Origin: Viola odorata
Taxonomy: Eukaryota; Streptophyta; Magnoliopsida; Malpighiales; Violaceae
Reading direction: 5' to 3'
Length of the DNA stretch: 64,000 bases
Assembly (NCBI GenBank): GCA_963691705.1
Contig: OY829545.1
Span: forward strand, 44,441,475-44,505,474
Under the pieces are notes generated by a model. That model searched no databases. It had not been told where the DNA came from and worked only from the letters and a program-made list of their open reading frames with translations. Within the stretch, counting starts at the first letter, position 1. Each line of letters starts with the position of its first letter. Shown here piece after piece: positions 34,562 through 46,963 of the stretch. Position numbers and translations under genes: made by a program.

Positions 34562-35902
34562 TTATGAGTCAATTGAAAACAGCATATCAACTCTGGAATG
34601 ATATAGTTTCAAATTGGAAATATTCCAAGAGTTGGGAATTGGAGTACCGTTCATTGTCTCAAGGTGATATGCCCCTTTGCCGATGACTCTGACTACGCGA
34701 TATGGTCCCTCCCAATTCGGTGTCAGCTTTCTCTTCTCTCGACCAGTTGCCGTTACATTGCGCAGGACTAAATCTCCTGTTTTGAGTAGCCGTTCTCTGA
34801 CACGCCGATTGTGGTATTTCGCCATTTTCCGTTTGTAGTGCAGTGTCTTGAGAATGGCTTCTTCCCTCAGTTCTGGCAAAAGATCAAGCTGTTCCCTTAG
34901 TCTTTCTTCATTCTGCTCTTCGTTGAAGTACTCAACTCGAAGGCTGATTGCGCCGATCTCGACTGGCGAGACCGCTTCTACTCCATATGTCATGGCAAAC
35001 GGTGTCATCCCGGTGTTGGTTTTAGCTGTCATCCGATAGGCCCACATGACAAACGGCAACTCATCTGGCCATTTTGTCGGTTTGCCCTCAAGATTTTTCT
35101 TGATCCCGTTGAGGATTGCCCGATTTGTGACTTCCGTTTGTCCATTTGTTTGTGGATGCGCAACGGAAGAGAATCGTTGTTCGATTGAGTAGTCTGTACA
35201 TCTCTTCTTGAAATAGGCACTGGTGAATTGAGTTCCGTTATCACTTACAAGAATTCTTGGAAATCCGAATCTCATGATAACGTTGTTCATGAAGAAACTC
35301 CAGGTGTTGTCTGCCGTTATCTTCGCAACTGCTTCGGCTTCAGCCCATTTTGTGAAATAATCGACAGCAACAATAACATACTGGAGCTGATTCCTCGCAA
35401 TCGGAAAGGGTCCCAAGATATCAATTCCCCATTTTGCAAATGGGCATGGGCTCACCATATTTGTCAATTCAGCTGCTGGTCGTTGTGGTTCTTTTGCGAA
35501 TTCTTGACATTTGTGACAAGATTTCACAAAATTATTAGAGTCCCTTCTAATCGTTGGCCAATAAAAACCTGTTCGAAGGACTTGAGCTGCCATAGTGTTC
35601 CCTGAAGCATGCATTCCGCATATTCCTTCATGAATCTCCCTGAGAGTATACAAGCCTTCTTCCTCCGTTATACATTTTGCCGCTGGATAAGTAAGACAAC
35701 GGCGAAGAAGTACTCCGTCATGATATGTGCATTTAGCAGCTCTTTTAAGGATCTTCAATTTCTCATTCGCATTTTCTGGTAGCTTGCCGTGCTTGAGATA
35801 GTCGATTACTGGAATGCGCCAGTCATTGGCCGTTTCCAATACACATAGCACTTGCTGCTCTTCCATAAAAGAAGGAATGGAAATTTCCTCTACTGTCTCC
35901 AT
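34562..35902 (-). pseudogene. integrase of element D
   Basis: 446 aa. The zinc-binding HHCC motif is complete (HEGICGMH... SCHKCQEF). The catalytic D-D-E residues are present: GIDILGPFP, VSDNGTQF and NGQTEVTNRA. The C-terminal strand-transfer part (LTPNWEGPYRVVRVIGKGAY) ends near the stop at 34562. The frame differs by one base from upstream pol, so it would need a frameshift to be made as part of the polyprotein. The ATG at 35902 may be by chance. Confidence 0.9.
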
Positions 35903-38900
35903 CGGGTGGCATTATTGCTTCGGAGTTTGCTGCCAGCTTGGCAATCTCATCAGCCTCGGTGTTTTTCTCCCTTGGCACGTGGCTGATTTCAACATGAATC
36001 CCCCTATTTTTGATTTCGGCTAACTCCTTCTGTACTTTCTTCAAGTACTGAACCATGATCGACTCTCTAGCCTGAGAGTTGCCGTTGGTTTGATCAATGA
36101 TCAATTTAGAATCTCCATAAATGATCAAACGGACGCCAACCGTTTGTGCGTTGCCGATCAGATTCCCTCCGATACGCAGCCCTGCCAATAGAGCTTCATA
36201 CTCGGAAGCATTATTTGATAACGGCCTTGAGATTCTTAAAGCATACCTCATTTTAATCCCCTCTGGACCTAAAATGATGATCCCGGCTCCTGCTTCAGTT
36301 CTGTTCTTGGCGCCGTCCACAAAAATTGTCCACCGATCTCCATTCATATCGGGAAGCGGTAAGCAAGCTTCCTCTTTGGTTTCGAGCGGAGAAACCGGCT
36401 TCTGAACAAAAGTGCACTCAGCGATGAAATCGGCCAATGCTTGACCTTTGATGGCTGGCCTGGACTGATAATGCAATCCATACTGCTCCAATTCGATGGC
36501 CCAGATGATCATTCGGCCAGACAATTCAGGTCTCTTAAAGATCCTTCTTAACGGCTGGTCTGTCAGTACAACCACCGGATGAACTTGAAAATATCTAGCC
36601 ATCTTTCTAGCAGCTTGCAACAGAGCAAAAGCAACTTTTTCAATTTGAGAGTATCTGAGCTCAGCATCCTTCAAAATTCGGCTGATGAAATGAATCGGCC
36701 GATGTATGCCTTTTTCCTCTCGAACCAGAACGGCACTGACCACCTCATTGGCAATTCCCAAATAAAGGAACAGTGTGTCTCCGTTTTCCGGTCGAGTTAA
36801 CAGCAATTCTGAAGACAGATACTCTTTTAAGTCGTTGAAGGCCTTCTCACAATCATCCTCCCATCCAAACTGTGCCTTCTTCCGGATGACTTTGAAAAAC
36901 GGGAGGCATTTCTCTCCTTGCTTGGAGATAAATCGACTCAAAGCAATTATCCTTCCTGTGAGCCGTTGTACTTCTTTCACACTTTTCGGCGAAACCATGT
37001 CAATGATTGCCTTTAGCTTGGAGGGATTAGGCTGAATTCCTTTTTGGCTGACGACATACCCAAGGAATTTTCCTGTTTGAAATGCAAACATACATTTTCT
37101 GGGATTTAATTTCATCCCAAATTTACTCATTATTCCAAATACCTCTTCAAGGTCTCGCAGATGCGCTTTGAAGCTTATGCTTTTCACCAGCATGTCATCC
37201 ACATATACCTCCAGATTTTTCCCAATTAACGGCTCAAAAATCTTGTTGGCCGTTCTTTGGAACGTCGCTCCTGCATTCTTCAAACCAAACGGCATGGCCC
37301 GATAGCAGTAAGTGGCTTTTGGCGTGATGAAAGCCGTTTTATCCTCATCGTCAATGGCCATCGGTATTTGATGATATCCGGAATTTGCATCGAGCGAACT
37401 CAAATATTCGTACCCCGCTGTTTGATCCACCAACTGTTCTATCCGTGGCAACGGATAACAGTCCTTGGGACAAGCCTCGTTCAGATCGGTGAAGTCAATG
37501 CACATCCTCCAATCCCCGTTTGGCTTTCTTACCACAACTGGGTTGGCTAACCATGGCGGATACTGGACTTCCCGAATGAAGTTAGCCTTCAACAACTTGC
37601 CTACTTCCTTCTCAATGGCATCTGCCTTCTCTTTGGAAAAAGCTCGTCGTTTCTGCTGAACCGGCTTGGCATTCGGATAGACATTCAATCGGTGCTCTGC
37701 TGTTTCTCTTGAAATGCCAGGGATGTCTGAGGGAACCCAGGCGAATTCTCCTTTACATTTATTCAGTAGGAATGAAAGCTGGTCACACTCCTCTCTGCCC
37801 AGCTTCTCACTTACTAAGAAATGCTCAGTGGGAAGGTCAGTTACCGATAGCTGGACCATTTTTTCTAATGGTTGAGTGCGATGCTCTTCATCATTTTCCA
37901 ATGAATCATCAGCTATGCAAACATAACGGTCACAACGGCCGTCGACCATCGTTATGTAGCATTCGGCGGCTGCCTTCTGATCTCCTCGAATTGTGACAAC
38001 GCCATCCCATGAAGGGAATTTCATTTTCAAATGCCTTTGAGATATTACTACTCCAAAAACATTTAAAAATGGACGCCCCAAAATCACATTGTATGGTAGA
38101 TTTAAATCTACTACCATAAATAGCTGCCGTTCTTCTCTTCGGGAGCTATCTTCCACAAAAAAGATTGACAGAAAAGTTATGCCTACCACTGGAATGGGAA
38201 CGCCGTTTACCCCAATAATCGGCCGCTGGCAAGACTTTAGGCCCGGCTTAACTCCTTGCAATCGACTGAAAGCGTTGGAAGAAATGAGGTTTACTGCGCT
38301 TCCATTGTCCACTAGAGTCCTCCTGACTCCGTTGCTGTGAATGATGGCCGTTACCACTAAGGCTTCATTTTGAGGGTAGGTGACCCCGATCTCATCTTCT
38401 TCTGAAAACGTTATAGCCATTCGGTCCAGCTCCGATAGGCCTGTATACTCCACACTGTGATCACTCCGTTTTCTCTTTTCACCAATTGGTAAATCTTCCG
38501 ATTCCAATTGCTTAGTTCCTCCTGCTATCAAATTGATCATGTGGAACTCATTGAAAGAGGTTGTCAACACCTCCTTTCTTCTGTCTCCTTGGGCACTGGT
38601 TCCGGCTGTGCCAGGATCGGCTGCCGCCTCTCTCCTGTTGCCGTTAGCTCGGTCCTCCATGGCCTTATTTCGAGTTTTGACCGCAAACTCTCCCAAATAT
38701 CCTTCTTCGATTAATTTTTCAATTGCCTTTTTCAAAGCAAAGCAATTCTCGGTGTCATGTCCCTTTGCCTTATGGAAACGGCAATGAGAATCCTTATGCG
38801 GTCCCAGAACGGCACCAAATTTGCGCTTGGGATATTGAATCGGCAACCTCCGTTCTTCTATAACGGCAAAGATTTCTGCTACCGGCTTGGTCAGCTGCAA

Positions 38901-40175
38901 AGTAGAAAAATCCGAGTGCCGATCTGCCTGTCGGCCTCTTGCCATTTGTTTCTTTTCTCCCTGTTTGCGTATAGTCGTTTCCTTCTTAGGAGGATCGGAC
39001 TCCTCCCGTTTCTTCCTCTGGAAATCCGCCTCTTCCATCCTTGCGTACTTGTCTACCTCAATCCGTAAGAGGTCCAGGGTCTTTGGCGTGCTCGCGATTA
39101 GAGCATTTTCCAACTCCCGATATCTGCAATTCCTTCTCAAAGCCTCGGCTGCAAAGTTGGATGCAACATCAGGCAGAACCGCTAGTGCAGCATTAAATCT
39201 AGCGACATATGCCGTTAAGGATTCTCCTGGCTTTCGCACCGTATCAAACAGAATCGCTGGAGACTTTTCCACCGGAATACACGAACTGAATCGGCTAACA
39301 AAAACCTTCGCCAATTGCTCAAAACAATCAATGGATCCAGCCGGTAACCTTTCAAACCAGGTATTGGCAATTCCTTTCAAGGTCATCACAAATATTTGGC
39401 ACAACGCCTCATCGTTTCTAGTAAAGAATTTAACATGTTTCTTTACTAAACTTACGTGGACTGTTGGATCCGATGTCCCAAGGTAGGAATCGGTTGGCAG
39501 CTTCACATGCCTGCTTACCCGATGCTTCCTAACCCGAAAGGTCAAAGGGCTCTTTGGATCGTCGTCTTGCTCCTCATGAGCTGGTATGGAGACAGGGCCT
39601 CTGGATGCATTCCGATCGGCTCTCACATGATTTCTCTCTGATAATGGCCGATCTGCTGATCTCTCTCGATCTCTTCTCATGTCAGATCTTCTTTCTACCG
39701 AACGCCTCAGGCTCCTTTTCGGGCTGTGCGGGACTGCCCGGCTACTGACTTCTTCCCTCATAGCTTGCTGGCTAGCAAACTGGTGAGCAGATCTGACTGG
39801 TCGGACAGCCAGCGACTGAGGCATTAGAGGTGGTGACATCGCCGGTCGGTTCTGAATCTGCTGAGGAACACGCGGCCTTGCGGCATGTGGTTGAATCCTT
39901 TCTATGAAAGTCTGCATCATCGTGTCATGAGAGGCCATCATCGTGTCTATCCTTTAATGCAGGGTATTAAACTCGTGCATGATTGTTGGTGGAATAACTG
40001 CTGCTATAGACGGTCCAGTTTGTGGAGTGCTAGGAAAGAACACTTCTGGAATTTCTGGAAAGTTAAGCCGGCGAGCAGCGGCGTTCATCTCCACGCGAGG
40101 GGATGAAGTTTGAGGGGGTGTATTTTCAGGTTGACCAGTAGGTTGAGGTGATTGAAAATGCTGGTTGGATGCCAT
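35823..40175 (-). pseudogene. gag-protease-RT-RNase H-aRNase H of element D
   Basis: Gag starts at ATG 40175 (MASNQHF). A TAA at 39954-39956 interrupts it, and reading resumes in frame (MMASHDTMM) for 1372 codons. In order: capsid (HVKLPTDSYLG... YARMEEADF); a zinc-knuckle-like CRFHKAKGHDTENC; protease LVDNGSAVNL; RT with VYVDDML; RNase H (LVREEKGIHRPIHFISRIL); and a second RNase H with FVDGAKNRTEAGAG, NASEYEALLAGL, YGDSKLIIDQ and EADEIAKLA, all four acidic residues intact. The open frame then runs into the integrase frame region at about 35905. Confidence 0.93.
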
Positions 40176-40258
40176 TTTTGGGAATGAAAACCCCAAAAAA
40201 TATGAAGAAGAAGAAAGAGCTTTGAAACTCAAGGTTGGCTCACTTAAAATTTCAAAAG

Positions 40259-40276
40259 CTCTCAACGAGAGCACCA
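40259..40276 (-). other. candidate primer binding site of element D
   Basis: On the minus strand TGGTGCTCTCGTTGAG starts two bases inside the inner LTR end, as in element A. The tRNA is not identified. Confidence 0.6.
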
Positions 40277-40278
40277 TT

Positions 40279-40606
40279 TGATAATCCAAAGAAGGGTATG
40301 AGGGTTTTTCCGTCAAATGGCATCTTGGAGTGAGGTGGTCGGAATTCCATGAACGCCATGAGCAACCTGCACAGCGCCGGAGGTGATCTCCGGCGTAGAA
40401 ACTCCGATGCCAAAGTCAGTGTTTGGTCTTACTTTGAGAATGTTCTACGTATGTGTGTGTAAGAGTGAATCAATGAAATTCTCCGTCTCTGTGTGTATGC
40501 TCAAGCTTATGATTCAGATTAAGATTCAGATTAAGATGTCGATCCCTTTCTATTGTCTCCCCTCTTCCTTTTATTGAGGGAGAGGGCTCCTCCACTTTAG
40601 ACATGT
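40279..40606 (-). repeat. extra partial LTR copy in element D
   Basis: It repeats 40608-40934 almost exactly (two differences), then jumps after GACATGT straight to the next TGATAATCC. In element orientation it is the last 328 bases of the LTR, placed in tandem between the full 5' LTR and the primer site. Confidence 0.92.
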
Positions 40607-40607
40607 T

Positions 40608-41484
40608 TGATAATCCAAAGAAGGGTATGAGGGTTTTTCCGTCAAATGGCATCTTGGAGTGAGGTGGTCGGAATTCCATGAACGCCATGAGCAACCTGTA
40701 CAGCGCCGGAGGTGATCTCCGGCGTAGAAACTCCGATGCCAAAGTCAGTGTTTGGTCTTACTTTGAGAATGTTCTACGTATGTGTGTGTAAGAGTGAATC
40801 AATGAAATTCTCCGTCTCTGTGTGTATGCTCAAGCTTATGATTCAGATTAAGATTCAGATTAAGATGCCGATCCCTTTCTATTGTCTCCCCTCTTCCTTT
40901 TATTGAGGGAGAGGGCTCCTCCACTTTAGACATGTTCCCTCTTTTTGTCCAAAAGGTGGTCAAAAGGTGGGAATAAACAACTAAAGTTGGAGTTAATGCC
41001 TTTGGGGGAATAAATATTCCTTATGTCTACTAACTTTATCATGTTTGAGTGGGAGCAGGAGATGCTGTCTCCCACGCGTGGCTTTGACCACTATCATAAT
41101 AGAAATAGTGTACAGTGTACCTTTATTTGGAGCTTATGCCGTTTGTGCCAAATCGGCAGGATGCCGTTTGTGCCAAAGCGGCAGGATGCCGTTATCACCA
41201 AATCGGCTAAGTGCCGTTTGGTGGCATCTTTGACCTGGTCAACGTGTATATCAGTGCAGACCCGTTTCCTCCTGCTTTGAGGTGAATCGACCTTGTGCCG
41301 TTTCGTTGATAACGGACTGGACGTGCCCCTTAGTCACATGTTCCCGTTGACGTGATCAATCAGTAGCGATGCCGTTTATATGGTTGACTTGGTCAGTTCG
41401 GTCATGTACCGTTTTGACGGGTCAACGGTACTTTGTGAGGGTGCAATGTCCGTTGTGCCCTTATGATAATTTTATGTATTATCA
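40608..41484 (-). repeat. 5' LTR of element D
   Basis: 877 bp, ends TGATAAT...ATTATCA, with about 5-6 substitutions relative to 29679-30555. Confidence 0.95.
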
Positions 41485-41555
41485 ATAAGTATAATTAATT
41501 ATATTTAATTACATTTTATCCTTTTTACTTTAATGTTTTATTTAATCACATCTCT

Positions 41556-41815
41556 TTATTAATTATTTGTTTAATTAACTTTCTCTATATATATTTTTTT
41601 AATCACTTCTTCTTATAACTATATAATGAGATCACACCGGCACTAAAATGTCTTTTGCCAAGTGTCATATCATCGCATCATGTGCTTATTAATTATTTGT
41701 TTAATTAACTTTCTCTATATATATTTTTTTAATCACTTCTTGTTATAATTGTATGATGAGATCACACCAGCACTAAAATGTTTTTTGCTAAGTGTCATAT
41801 CATCGCATCATGTAC
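41556..41815. repeat. two tandem 130-bp units in GH1 intron 8
   Basis: TTATTAATTATTTGTTTAAT through ATCATCGCATCATGT occurs twice at a period of 130 bases with about nine substitutions. The unit ends in ATGATGTGA-like palindromic motifs that continue to 41960 and recur at 45850-46010. Confidence 0.85.
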
Positions 41816-42954
41816 GCCACGTGGTATGATGTGATGATGTGATTACATATTATGCCAACAATTTAAGATAAAATGAAGACTTGTCATGTGCCGCGTGGTA
41901 TATCACCATATGACGACAACCGATGATGTGACATGCCATGTAAATTTTTCGTCACGACAAGAGGGTAATTAAATAAATAAATAAAAATATTATAAAAGAT
42001 AATTAAACAAATAATTAATATAAAAAATGGTTAAATAAAATATTAAATTACATGGGGCTAAATGTGAGTTTTATGTTCCAATGTATGTAGGTTTGCCCAT
42101 CCAATCACATATGGCGATTATCCAGAGAACATGAGATGTTTTGTAGGGAATCGATTGCCCAATTTTACAGAAGAAGAATAAAAAATGTTGAAAGGGTCTT
42201 TGGATTTTCTTGGTGTGAACTACTACACTGCAAGATATGCTTCAAACAACCCTGTCTCTACCACAGTCAACCGGAGCTTCTCCACCGACATGCAATCCAT
42301 TCTCTCCCGTACGTTTACAATAATAATAATAATAATAATAAGGGTAAACAATATACAAAACATTATAAACCTCCTATAGTTTAAAACTTACAAAATAAAC
42401 TCAATAATTCTCTAAAAGTTGCAAGCTTAACCATTCTAGTGGTTAAATAAATAAAAATAAATAGTAAATTTGAGGAAAAATGTAACAAATATGGAATAGT
42501 TCACTGCACTAAAAAATAATGAGAATATTTTTAAAAAATATTTATAAAGGCATAAATTTAAAAACAAATTATAAATAATTTTTTTTATTGTATTAACTTT
42601 TACCATATTAGTTACATTTTTTTCTAAATTTTATAATTTTTTGCAATTCTTTACTTTTATTTTTGGTATGTTTTAAGTATTCATAAAGTTAAGATTTAGG
42701 GGTGTACACGGGCCGGTTCGGTCCAGTTTTTGGGCTGGAACTGAATCGAACCGGAATTTAACTGTTCTAGTTAGGGTAGAACCGGCCTAAACAGTTATTA
42801 ACGGTTAAGTTCGGTCCGGTTCTATTTTTTTCGGCTCAGTTCTGTTCCGGTTTTGCCCTTTTTTTTAATCTCGGTGACGTGGCACGCTAAGATTTCGCCA
42901 CATCACCCATGATCCTTCAGCCTTTGAAAATAAAAGACAAATGAGCAAGCGATG

Positions 42955-43020
42955 GGAATCGAACCCGTTTGCTTTGGCAAAGGTCGGCACAACTTGTCCG
43001 TTGCCACTGTGCTACAACAA
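42955..43020 (-). other. tRNA-like Pol III promoter module in a hAT element
   Basis: On the minus strand GTAGCACAGTGG resembles an A box and, about 40 bases on, GGGTTCGATTCCC matches a B box. The intervening sequence does not fold as a tRNA with a clear anticodon arm that I can confirm. Confidence 0.45.
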
Positions 43021-44194
43021 ATGTTGTGGTCAAAGTGTGGAAGTTTTATCTATATATTAATATACCACATCCATTGGCAAAAAAATACCGTTTAGTTGTT
43101 AAACACACAGTTTTGGTTTTTATTTTATTTTATTTTAAGTAATGCTTTTATTTACCAATTTATAAATGATACCCTAATATTATAACGATATTTTAATATT
43201 ATAAATCTTTAAATTTTATGATATAAAACATATAAAATTTTAAAGTGACTAAATATTAATAAATAATAAGTATTAATATATTGAAATGTAATGAATACGT
43301 TTAACAAATATTTAGTACACGTCAAAAAGTATCGTGCTTCATATCGAGCCTAATATATACATATGAAGATTTTTCAAGTATAATCATGCTTCATATGACG
43401 ATAAGATTAAATCACTTACATTTAGAGCTTTAAAAATATCATTAAACAATACAATAGTTAATTTGTTATACTCATGCACTACGTAACACATTAATACAAA
43501 TTTAATTAAAATCCTAAACCTCTAAACAATTAATTCAAGTAAATAATGATATTGAAATATAGATACCCTAAATCTAAATCATAAATGTCCATTAACCGTT
43601 ATGAAAATTTATTATTTTAGTTGTCATCTAATTAGTAATTACATTTTTTATGACAATTGACATGATTCTTTATTACAACAATATAATTCTCTTTTTATTA
43701 AGTACATTACTGAATAATAAACATATATCCACGATATACCTTAATAATTATGTATTAAAGTAAGAATTAATGGTAATATTACTAGTATATTCCGTATCAT
43801 TAATAATTAATGGTCTTAGTTTATATATATAGTTAACTGATGACATCACTATTACAATTTACAATAATATAGTTTTTTTCTCATAATAAATCTTATATAA
43901 CTTCCTTAATAAAATTTTATATTTAAAATAACAAATAAAAGAAAAAATGAGGAATTTTAGTTAAGTTTAAAAGAAAAAATGAAAAAATGATTCAAAAAAT
44001 TTAGCTCGTGATTATTACTAGTTACTACGGAGAAAATATTTTCTTCTCATAATAATTCTTATATAACTTCCTTAATATAATTTTCTATTTAAAATAACAA
44101 ATAAAAAAAAATGAGAACTTTTAATTAAGTTTAAAAGAAAAAAAGGAAAAAAATGAGAAATTTTAATTAAGTTTAGAAGGAAAAAAGAAAGTGG

Positions 44195-44256
44195 GAGCCA
44201 AGAGGATTTGAACCTCTCCCCTTTACAATGATAGGTGAGGAGTTAACCATTAAACC
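44195..44256 (-). other. second tRNA-like Pol III promoter module
   Basis: On the minus strand TGGTTTAATGGTTAACTC (A-box-like) is followed by GAGGTTCAAATCCTC (B box with flanking inverted bases). The element at 46964-48573 has a matching module at 48278-48345. Confidence 0.45.
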
Positions 44257-44590
44257 AAATCTAAACTTTAATGGCATAGTGCATAGATATATAGATATAT
44301 ATTCTTCCAGTTTTACGGTTCGGTTTACATATTTTATAATTAGAGAACCAAACCAAACCGGAAATTTCAGTTCAGTCTGGTTCGGTCCTACAGTTCCAAA
44401 AAAAAAATATTCGACGGTTCGAACCGATTCGGTGCGGTTCTAATTTGTTTCCCGGTTTGGGCTGGTTTTTGTACACCCCTATTAAGATTGCAATTTTTAG
44501 GAAATTATAAGATTTAAATTGCACGCTTTTAAACTATTGGGGGTTAAGTGGAATATTTTGTAAACTATGGAGCTTTTTACATAATTTACC

Positions 44591-44634
44591 CTAATAATAA
44601 TAATAATAATAATAATAATTATTATTATTATTAT
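44591..44634. repeat. AAT/ATT microsatellite in GH1 intron 9
   Basis: A TAA run turns into an ATT run, making a self-complementary block. A shorter AAT run is at 42317-42341. Confidence 0.9.
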
Positions 44635-45442
44635 TCCCAAAATTGGTTTAAGCTATATAGTATTACGTATAAATCTTCTAACAAAAAATATCATATAATT
44701 CACTGTCACAGCGTTTAAAGCTGGAGTGGCAATCGGTACACCGGTAAGTACTCTCCTAACTACACTCTTATTTAATGGTATATGCTTAATTTGCAATAGT
44801 TAATTAACTTAATTAACACCCCTCTAGCTTGGTTAAACAAAAATGGACTGATAATAATATACTTAAACAAGAAATAATATTAAATAATCAACAAATTCTC
44901 ATTATTTACTTTTTCGTTACATTTTATTAATCAGTAATTACGGATGAACTTGCAATTTAATAATATTTCGTTACAATTCACTAAAATATTAATGTGGGTC
45001 TAATTAATATTTCTGTACAGACTCCTTTGAATTGGATATATATCTATCCTATGGGACTTTACAATTTGATGCTATACGTGAGAGACAAATACAAGAATCC
45101 TCCCATCTTCGTAACGGAGAATGGTAAATTCTTTAATACTATCCAACTTAAGGGGGAGAAAACGGAAAATAGTAACCTTTTAAAATTTTTTAGTTGATTT
45201 TTTTCATCATCTACCAAAAGTTTTGTACCTTTCTCTCTTTTTTTTCTATCTACTTAACTAATTATGTTAATGATATCAGGTGTAGCTGATGTAAATAATG
45301 CCTCATTGCCAGTAAAAGAGGCTCTTAAGGATGCCTTGAGGATAAAATACCATAGTTCGCATTTATCATATCTTCTAAAAGCCATCAAGTGAGTTCCATT
45401 ATTATGTGTTTTCTTTTATGAAAAAAAATCATATACTATATA

Positions 45443-45701
45443 CTCCCTCCGTCCCTCAATGATTGTCCTTTTAGCTTTTGTTTTTACTGTTTCGGCACGT
45501 ATCTTAAAACGGCCGGCAGACGACCTATTTGAGACAATTTTGCCCATAATTTTTTCTGGGAAGTACGTTAAGGATTAACGTACGTTCAAAAAAAAATTCG
45601 GATTTTTTTGGGTCAAATAGTGTCTCATCCAGCCTCCTCGATATGTGTTCCCTACTGAATATTGGGATGCGAAGAAGACATTTATTGAGGGACAGAGGGA
45701 G
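45443..45701. mobile_element. Stowaway-like MITE in GH1 intron 12
   Basis: 259 bp with ends CTCCCTCCGTCCCTCAAT and ATTGAGGGACAGAGGGAG and flanking TA. It is a relative of 20351-20610 in the opposite orientation. Confidence 0.92.
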
Positions 45702-45829
45702 TATCATTTACGAAATTATTATGGGTTTAATGAATTTTCCCCTTGTATTTAGGTTTTTTTATTTAAGTATTTTTAAACTGATTGTTTGTTTAATCACCAT
45801 TTTATAATATTTTTGCTTAACTATACCCT

Positions 45830-46120
45830 ACCGTGACGGAAAGTTTATATGGTGTGTCATATCGGTTGTTGCCACGTAATAACGTGCTACATCAACACAT
45901 GTGATGATATGACACATGTCATACCATTATGTCACCTTCAAACGATGACATGGTAAGTGCCATGTAACCCGCACCACATGTTATATGTCATGCTATGATG
46001 ATGTGTCACATGACAAGTAACATTTAAGTGCTTATATGACACTTTTTTTGATAGAAAATTGAGTGATATCATTATTCAGTCACGACAACGTGGTGATTAA
46101 ACAAAAAAAAAATAGTATAG
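45830..46120. repeat. palindrome-rich foldback-like block in GH1 intron 12
   Basis: Many ATGATGTGACA and TGTCATATCA motifs occur in both orientations. TGTTTAATCACC at 45786 faces GGTGATTAAAC at 46091. Part resembles 41815-41975. It may be a MITE; borders are not clear. Confidence 0.4.
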
Positions 46121-46690
46121 GGGTGATTGAACCGAAAAATAGTATAGGGGGTGCTTAAAATTACTCCCTTCGTTTTTTTAACTGTCGTTTTTTCAAGAAA
46201 TACTTTTGCCTATTTAACTATCGCTTTTCGATTTTCAATATAATTTTTTGTATTTTCAAGATCACTTTTGTAGTCAATGACAAAATTCACCATAAATAAT
46301 TTTAAATTAATTACTTTTTGGAGAAAAAATTAAAAGAAATGGTTCATAATTAATAAAAGTAGTTTAGTGAAAAATTATACAATAAATGTAATCTAATGAT
46401 TGTGTTGGTTATGATGAAAACTGAAAATGTACAGTTAAAAAAAGACATAAGGTGTAATTACAAGAGGGTAAAATATATCAAACCACATTTAATGTATATT
46501 TGCCATGAATGCAAACTGCAGCAAGGGAGCAAACGTGAAAGGATATTACCAGTGGTCGTTTTGGGATGACTTTGAATGGAGTTCTGGATATAATGTCCGT
46601 TTCGGCATGATTTACGTTGATTACAAGAACAAGTTGAAGAGACATCTCAAGTATTCTGCCTATTGGTTCAAGATGCTCATGCTCCACTAA

Positions 46691-46963
46691 CTTTGCAACA
46701 GTTGTCACCCAATCCAGTCTTCTCTTTTTAAAAATAAATAAATAAATTTTATCATCTGTTTGAATAAGTCACCATGAACTTATCTATTGATCGCATTTGA
46801 AATCTTAATATGAGCATAATAATAAATGATTTATTACCATACGGGTCATAGATTCTTCAATAATTAATGTTATGTTAAATGACAACAAGCTAACATATCT
46901 TAGTGATGCCCCTTACCCTTCCATGGCCGTCATTCCCACACCCCTCCCTTCCTCCCTAATAGC
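46691..46963. other. 3' flank of the GH1 locus
   Basis: AT-rich, with AAATAAATAAATAAAT (46731-46746) as possible polyadenylation signals. No gene is seen. Confidence 0.5.

Larger units (their letters stand above)
29679..41484 (-). mobile_element. Tat-lineage Ty3/Gypsy element D in GH1 intron 8
   Basis: 11.8 kb, opposite in orientation to the GH1 gene. It has full-length LTRs (877 bp each) at 29679-30555 and 40608-41484, and an extra LTR piece at 40279-40606. Gag-pol is on the minus strand. Between integrase and the 3' LTR lies an antisense gene on the plus strand. Protease, RT, RNase H, a second archaeal-type RNase H and then integrase is the order of the Tat (Ogre/Retand/Grande) lineage. 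About 5-6 differences between LTRs point to a recent insertion. One stop and one frameshift probably make it non-autonomous now. Confidence 0.95.
42697..44481. mobile_element. non-autonomous hAT element in GH1 intron 9
   Basis: The ends TAGGGGTGTACAC and GTGTACA-type inverse (GTACACCCCTA) are flanked by exact 8-bp TTAAGATT (42689-42696 and 44482-44489). Subterminal CGGTTCGGTCC motifs repeat at both ends. The interior is AT-rich and has no transposase. It shares long stretches (for example TATTGAAATGTAATGAATAC) with the element at 46964-48573. Confidence 0.93.
42091..46690 (+). pseudogene. GH1 exons 9-13: nucleophile region and C-terminus
   Basis: Exon 9 (42091-42309) encodes [15 protein letters not shown], the stop TAA at 42179, then KGSLDFLGVNYYTARYA. 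Exon 10 is 32 nt (KAGVAIGTP). Exon 11 ends IFVTENG with the nucleophile Glu. Exon 12 encodes the variable loop with LRIKYHSSHLSYLLKAI. Exon 13 has [20 protein letters not shown] and ends KMLMLH then TAA. Everything after the stop still reads as GH1, so inactivation is recent or the stop is an error. Intron 9 holds a hAT element and intron 12 a MITE. Confidence 0.9.

Noticed and set aside
35814..39748. Many plus-strand ORFs across 35.8-39.7 kb
   Set aside because: They mirror the real gag-pol frame on the minus strand and show no conserved motifs.
42955..43020. Genuine tRNA gene
   Set aside because: A and B boxes are present, but I cannot confirm a cloverleaf or anticodon, and related modules occur in other copies of the element.
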